NCBI GenBank assembly: GCA_013824215.1
Contig: PNNM01000043.1
Location: 1-8,720, forward strand
Source of the DNA: Coriobacteriaceae bacterium
Lineage (GTDB): Bacteria > Actinomycetota > Coriobacteriia > Anaerosomatales > D1FN1-002
Reading direction: 5' to 3'
Length of the DNA: 8,720 nt
Positions within the stretch are counted from its first letter, which is position 1, and each line of letters begins with the position of its first letter. The notes under the pieces were generated by a model, which saw only the letters and a list, made by a program, of their open reading frames with translations, ran no database searches and was not told where the DNA came from. Made by a program: the position numbers and the translations under genes. Below, piece by piece: positions 5,157 to 8,720 of the stretch.

Positions 5157-5470
5157 CGGAGAGGCGACCTCGCGCACGTCCGCTCCCCAGGAAGGGGCCC
5201 CTTCTTCAGACTGGAAGGGTCCCGGGCGGAAGGCGAGGCCGGTTCACTCCACCAGCCGCGAGCTGAACGGCGCGCGAGAAGCGCGCCCACTAGGTGAGCC
5301 GGAGCCCCCGATAGCGGGCCTGCTCGGGAGAAGAGACCGGGCGACGCGTACCGCTGTGTGCGGGCGCGCCGAGAGGGTCCCCGCCGCGGGGGCCGACCGG
5401 GGTGGTACCGCGGGAGCCGGACTTCCGTCCCTGGGTCGTACCGGGCGACGGGGATCCGGTTCCCTTTCGT
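5132..5470 (+). ncRNA. T-box riboswitch sensing tRNA-Phe, upstream of pheS
   Basis: The T-box core GGGTGGTACCGCG is at 5400-5412. Stem I can be drawn by hand: base GGAG/CTCC (5158-5161 with 5247-5250), an internal specifier loop (5162-5167 and 5239-5246), CCTCGC/GCGAGG (5168-5173 with 5233-5238), TCCGC/GCGGA (5179-5183 with 5226-5230) and a distal stem (5195-5204 with 5214-5223). The specifier loop carries TTC (5243-5245) followed by A, a Phe codon. Further hairpins are 5269-5275 with 5281-5287 and an 8-bp stem III, 5376-5383 with 5387-5394. The bulge TGGT should pair with ACCA, the end of tRNA with discriminator A, as in tRNA-Phe. Uncharged tRNA-Phe would stabilise the antiterminator (GGG near 5400 with the CCC of CGTCCCT, 5426-5432) and allow pheST transcription. 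Confidence 0.93.
5412..5468 (+). terminator. T-box-controlled terminator before pheS
   Basis: GGGAGCCGGA (5412-5421) pairs with TCCGGTTCCC (5455-5464, one G-U). The inner pairing is CCGTC (5425-5429) with GACGG (5447-5451). The stem is followed by TTTCGT. Its 5' half overlaps the end of the T-box core and contains the CGTCCCT needed for the antiterminator, so the two structures exclude each other, as in classical transcriptional T-boxes. Confidence 0.82.
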
Positions 5471-5483
5471 ATCGCGGAGGCGA

Positions 5484-5499
5484 ACCCCACGGGAGGGGT
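5484..5499 (+). promoter_or_regulatory. Small hairpin over the pheS ribosome-binding site
   Basis: ACCCC (5484-5488) can pair with GGGGT (5495-5499) around the loop ACGGGA. This covers part of the pheS Shine-Dalgarno region GGGAGGGG (5491-5498). With only 5 bp it may be chance, or a modest brake on pheS translation. Confidence 0.3.
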
Positions 5500-5507
5500 C
5501 TTACAGC

Positions 5508-6569
5508 ATGGGCATCATCGAGGATCTGGAGGCGCTGAGGGCTGAAGGGCTCGCGGCTGTCGGAGCCGCTGGCGACCTGCCCGCACTCGGTGCCGCGCGC
5601 GTGGCCTACCTCGGCAAGAAGGGCTCGCTCACCGGCATCCTGCGCGGGCTGGGCGCGCTGTCCGCCGAGGAGCGTCCCGCCGCGGGGCAGGCTTCCAACG
5701 CGGTGCGCGTGGCGCTCGAGGAGGCGATCGCCGCCCGCGAGACAGCGCTGTCCGCCGTCGAGCTGGATCGCAAGGTGGCTGCCGAGGCGGTCGACGTGAC
5801 CCTGCCGGGCCGTCGTCGCGCGCCGGGGCACTGCCACTTGATCGACCGCATCACCGACGAGATCGTCGAGATCTTCCTCGGCTTGGGCTACCGTGTCGCC
5901 GAGGGCCCCGAGGTCGAGCTCGATTACTACAACTTCACCGCGCTCAACCACGCGCCCGAGCACCCGGCGCGCGCGGCCACGGACACGTTCTACGCGCGCG
6001 ACCTCTCCGGCGAGGCGTACGAGGGCATCGGCCTGTCGGACGTGCTCCTTCGCACGCACACCAGTCCCGTTCAGGTGCGGCACCTCGAGAAATGCCCGCC
6101 GCCGGTCTACATCATCGCGCCGGGCAGGGTGTACCGCCGCGACATCGCGGACCCGAGCCACCTGCCGCAGTTCCACCAGGTGGAGGGCCTGGTCGTGGAC
6201 GAGGGCATCACCTTCGGCGACCTCAAGGGCACGCTGGACCACTTCTGCAAGGCGATGTTCGGCGAGGAGCGACGCACGCGCTTCCGCCCACATTACTTCC
6301 CCTTCACCGAGCCTTCGGCCGAGGTCGACGTCAGCTGCGGCATCTGCGGCGGCGCGGGTTGCCGGTTCTGCAAGAACTCGGGATGGCTCGAGATCCTCGG
6401 GTGCGGGATGGTCGACCCGAACGTCTTCGGCTACGTGGACATCGACACGGAGCGCTACACGGGCTTCGCGTTCGGCATGGGTGTGGAGCGCATCGCGGCG
6501 CTCAAGTACGGCGTGCCGGACCTGCGCATGCTCGTCGAGGGCGACATGCGCTTCCTGCGCCAGTTCTGA
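5508..6569 (+). CDS. pheS: Phenylalanyl-tRNA synthetase alpha subunit
   Basis: A 353-aa class II synthetase subunit of normal length. It activates phenylalanine with ATP and, in an alpha2-beta2 complex with PheT, charges tRNA-Phe. Residues 1-90 form the N-terminal coiled-coil arm (GKKGSLTGILRGLGAL at 36-51). The catalytic core follows: VDVTLPGR, LDYYNFTALN, HPARAATDTFY, LLRTHTSPVQVR, motif 2 GRVYRRD...HLPQFHQVEG (206-226), FTEPSAEVDV (266-275) and motif 3 GFAFGMGVERIAALKYG (319-335). A cysteine cluster, C277, C280, C285 and C288 (CGICGGAGCRFC), precedes GWLEILGCGMV and probably binds zinc, as seen in part of the PheS family. ATG 5508 has GGGAGGGG 9 nt upstream; an upstream extension of the frame would run through the T-box and is not coding. 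Expression is controlled by the T-box leader just before it; pheT follows 33 nt downstream. Confidence 0.98.
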   Translation: MGIIEDLEALRAEGLAAVGAAGDLPALGAARVAYLGKKGSLTGILRGLGALSAEERPAAGQASNAVRVALEEAIAARETALSAVELDRKVAAEAVDVTLPGRRRAPGHCHLIDRITDEIVEIFLGLGYRVAEGPEVELDYYNFTALNHAPEHPARAATDTFYARDLSGEAYEGIGLSDVLLRTHTSPVQVRHLEKCPPPVYIIAPGRVYRRDIADPSHLPQFHQVEGLVVDEGITFGDLKGTLDHFCKAMFGEERRTRFRPHYFPFTEPSAEVDVSCGICGGAGCRFCKNSGWLEILGCGMVDPNVFGYVDIDTERYTGFAFGMGVERIAALKYGVPDLRMLVEGDMRFLRQF

Positions 6570-6602
6570 CCCGGCACCCGACCAGGGAGGACCCTTCACA
6601 CC

Positions 6603-8720
6603 ATGCTCGTCTCGATGAAATGGCTCAAGACGCTCGTGGACGTGGACCTCGCGACCGCCGAGCTGGTGGAACGGCTCGACATGACCGGAACCGCCGTGGA
6701 GGCCGTCCGTGGGGCCGGCGCCTCGTTGGCAGGTGTCGTGGTGGGCCAGGTGCTCACCAAGGAGAAGCATCCCGAGGCCGACAAGCTCTGGGTCACCACC
6801 GTGGACATCGGCGCGGACGAGCCGCTCACGATCGTGTGCGGCGCGCAGAACTTCGACGCCGGTGACAAGGTGCCCGTGGCCACGGTCGGCGCCGTCCTAC
6901 CCAACGGCATGCGCATCGAGAAGGCGAAGCTGCGCGGCATCGTGAGCTTCGGGATGAACTGCTCGGCCGCCGAGCTGGGGCTCGGCGAGGACGCCTCGGG
7001 ACTGCTCGTCCTGCCGGCCGACGCGCCGGTGGGCGTGCCGTTCGCCGAATACCGCGGCATGTCGGACACGGTGCTCGAGCTCGAGGTCACGCCGAACCGG
7101 CCGGACTGCCTGTCGATGGCGGGCGTTGCCCGCGAGGTCGGCGCGGTCCTCGGCGTCGCGGCGAGCCTGCCGGCGCAGACGCCCGCCGAGACCGGGGCGC
7201 CGGCCGCCGATCGCGCGAGCGTGACCATCGAGGACCCTGACTTGTGCCCGCGCTACACCGCGAGGCTCATCACCGGTGTCAGCATCGGCCCCTCGCCGGA
7301 ATGGCTCGCAGAGCGCGTGACGGGAGCGGGCGCCCGGCCCATCAACAACATCGTGGACATCACCAACTACGTGATGTTCGAGCTCGGCCAGCCGCTGCAC
7401 GCCTTCGACGCCCGAACGCTCGGTGTCGACGGCGGCAAGGCCTCGATCGTCGTCAGACGCGCGCGCGAGGGCGAGAAGATGACCACCCTCGACGGGCAGG
7501 AGCGCTCGCTCGCTGAGGGCATGCTGCTCATCTGCGACCCGACCGGCCCCGTGGCGCTCGGCGGCGTCATGGGAGGCGGGCGCACGGAGGTCTCGGAAGG
7601 TACCGTCGACATCCTGCTCGAGTCGGCGTGCTTCCAGCCCGCCTCGATCGGGCTCACGAGCCGCGGGCTGGGACTCATCTCCGAGGCATCCACGCGTTTC
7701 GAGCGCGGTGTGGACCCGAACGGCTGCGTCGCGGCCCTGGACCGCGCGGCCGCGCTCATGGCCGAGATCGCCGGCGGCGAGGTCGCCCCCGGTGTCATCG
7801 ACGTCTATCCGCGGCCCGCGGACCCGAGGCCGCTCGAACTGCGCATCGACCGCCTGAACGCCGTGCTCGGAACGTCGATCGCTGCCGAGGAGGCCGCACG
7901 GATCCTGGTCCGGCTCGGTCTCGGCGTGACCGGCGGGGGCGACGTGCTCGCGGTCACCGTCCCCACCTTCCGCCCCGACCTCGTACGCGAGATCGATCTG
8001 GTCGAGGAGGTCGCGCGCGTGTGGGGGATGGACCGGGTCCCCGGCACGCTGCCAGCCGGGCGGGGCCGCGTGGGCGCGCTCACCGTCGAGCAGCGACGCC
8101 GAGACCGCATGGGCTCCGCGCTGCGCGCCGCCGGTCTGAACCAGACGATGACGTACTCGTTCGTGGACCCCGAGGACCTCGCGCGCCTCGGCTGGGAGCT
8201 GGCCGAAGACGAGCTCCAGGTCGAGCTGATGAACCCGATGTCCTCCGAGCAGTCGGTGATGCGCACGACGCTCGCTCCGGGCCTCCTGCGCTCGGTCTCG
8301 TACAACCAGCGCCGCGGGGTGGAGGACGTGCACCTCTACGAACTCGGCACCGTGTTCGTCTCGGCGCTGGGCCGCAAGCTGCCACGGGAGCGCGCCTCGC
8401 TCGCGGGCGTGCTTGCGGGTTCGTGGTCGCGGCCGGGGTGGAACGACGCGGGCACGCCACTCGACTTCTTCGACGGCAAGGGCGTCATCGCCTCGCTCAT
8501 GGAGGAGCTCGGGATCGCGCGCTGGCAGGTCCGGCCCGCTGAGCACCCGCACCTGCAGCCCGGCCGCAGCGCCGACGTCCTCGTCGGCGGCGAGGTGTGC
8601 GGATGGATCGGCGAGGTGCATCCGCTCGTGCTCGAGCGCTACGAGGCCCACGGTCCGGTGACGCTGTTCGAGCTGGCGGCCGACGAGCTCGTGCGCAGGG
8701 CGGTCGAGGTGGGGGAGTAC
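6603..8720 (+). CDS. pheT: Phenylalanyl-tRNA synthetase beta subunit (3' partial)
   Basis: The frame stays open to the right edge: 706 codons are visible of an expected ~800. ATG 6603 gives MLVSMKWLKTLVDVDL, the usual PheT beginning; AGGGAGGA (6584-6591) lies 11 nt upstream. Domains in order: tRNA-binding OB fold, about residues 40-150 (GVVVGQVLTKEKHPEADKLW, CGAQNF, KLRGIVSFGMNCSAAELGLG); B3/B4 editing region, about 210-395 (VTPNRPDCLSMAGVAREVG just before it; INNIVDITNYVMFELGQPLHAFDA; ALGGVMGG; SEASTRFERGVDP); B5, about 400-480 (PTFRPDLVREIDLVEEVARVWG); then the class-II-like core (LNQTMTYSFVDP, LMNPMSSEQSVMRTTLAPGLLRSV, YELGTVF, GWIGEVHPLVLERY). The missing end should hold the FDX-ACB anticodon-binding domain. 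PheT binds tRNA and hydrolyses Tyr-tRNA-Phe. Same operon and same T-box control as pheS. Confidence 0.98.
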   Translation, partial: MLVSMKWLKTLVDVDLATAELVERLDMTGTAVEAVRGAGASLAGVVVGQVLTKEKHPEADKLWVTTVDIGADEPLTIVCGAQNFDAGDKVPVATVGAVLPNGMRIEKAKLRGIVSFGMNCSAAELGLGEDASGLLVLPADAPVGVPFAEYRGMSDTVLELEVTPNRPDCLSMAGVAREVGAVLGVAASLPAQTPAETGAPAADRASVTIEDPDLCPRYTARLITGVSIGPSPEWLAERVTGAGARPINNIVDITNYVMFELGQPLHAFDARTLGVDGGKASIVVRRAREGEKMTTLDGQERSLAEGMLLICDPTGPVALGGVMGGGRTEVSEGTVDILLESACFQPASIGLTSRGLGLISEASTRFERGVDPNGCVAALDRAAALMAEIAGGEVAPGVIDVYPRPADPRPLELRIDRLNAVLGTSIAAEEAARILVRLGLGVTGGGDVLAVTVPTFRPDLVREIDLVEEVARVWGMDRVPGTLPAGRGRVGALTVEQRRRDRMGSALRAAGLNQTMTYSFVDPEDLARLGWELAEDELQVELMNPMSSEQSVMRTTLAPGLLRSVSYNQRRGVEDVHLYELGTVFVSALGRKLPRERASLAGVLAGSWSRPGWNDAGTPLDFFDGKGVIASLMEELGIARWQVRPAEHPHLQPGRSADVLVGGEVCGWIGEVHPLVLERYEAHGPVTLFELAADELVRRAVEVGEY

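Noticed and set aside
5358..5507. An N-terminal extension of PheS through the T-box
   Set aside because: The DNA there is the T-box core and terminator; PheS homology starts at ATG 5508 with a good ribosome-binding site.
5244..6770. A 508-codon minus-strand open frame opposite the T-box and pheS
   Set aside because: Antisense to a clear structured RNA and a clear synthetase gene; its product shows no family features.
6897..8651. A 584-codon minus-strand open frame opposite pheT
   Set aside because: It lies fully antisense to a clear pheT, is rich in Arg/His/Ala with no recognisable motif, and follows from high GC3 on the sense strand.
1..8720. Mobile elements, CRISPR arrays, tRNA genes, phage or defence genes
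   Set aside because: I looked for terminal inverted repeats, transposase motifs, evenly spaced direct repeats and cloverleaf structures and saw none.

Overview
The window is GC-rich, tightly packed bacterial chromosome with strong purine-rich ribosome-binding sites (AAGGAG, GGAGGTGA). Base composition, the IF3-L35-L20 / PheST gene cluster, and a T-box leader on pheS together suggest a high-GC Gram-positive lineage. A deep-branching Actinobacteriota such as Coriobacteriia is my best guess, but this rests on gene content and style, not on a database match.

Layout. (1) 2-1663 (+): the 3' part of a membrane-anchored sensor histidine kinase with two PAS-like domains, cut by the left edge. (2) 1660-2433 (-): a convergent gene for a two-helix membrane protein of unknown function; its stop codon overlaps that of the kinase. 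(3) 2434-2780: an intergenic region with a divergent promoter built on a palindromic AGTATACT. It is followed by a structured leader of about 260 nt with an attenuator-like hairpin. (4) 2781-4034 (+): infC-rpmI-rplT (IF3, L35, L20). infC most likely starts at a rare AUA codon behind a perfect Shine-Dalgarno sequence. The operon ends at a GC-rich hairpin terminator (4062-4089). (5) 4246-5156 (+): a two-gene module of a TasA/camelysin-like secreted protein and a SipW-type (Ser-His) signal peptidase, overlapping by GTGA. (6) 5117-5507: an extended -10 promoter inside the end of the peptidase gene, then a complete T-box riboswitch with a UUC (Phe) specifier, T-box core and terminator. (7) 5508-8720 (+): pheS and the first ~706 codons of pheT, cut by the right edge.

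How it works together. Most of the window is translation machinery with feedback control: IF3 probably limits its own synthesis through the AUA start. The infC leader may attenuate the operon (perhaps through L20, by analogy). PheST synthesis is gated by uncharged tRNA-Phe through the T-box. The unexpected part is the TasA-like/SipW-like pair placed between rplT and pheS, where translation genes usually sit. It looks like a minimal one-substrate, one-peptidase export unit for a surface or fibre protein. I see no mobile element, CRISPR array, tRNA or rRNA gene.
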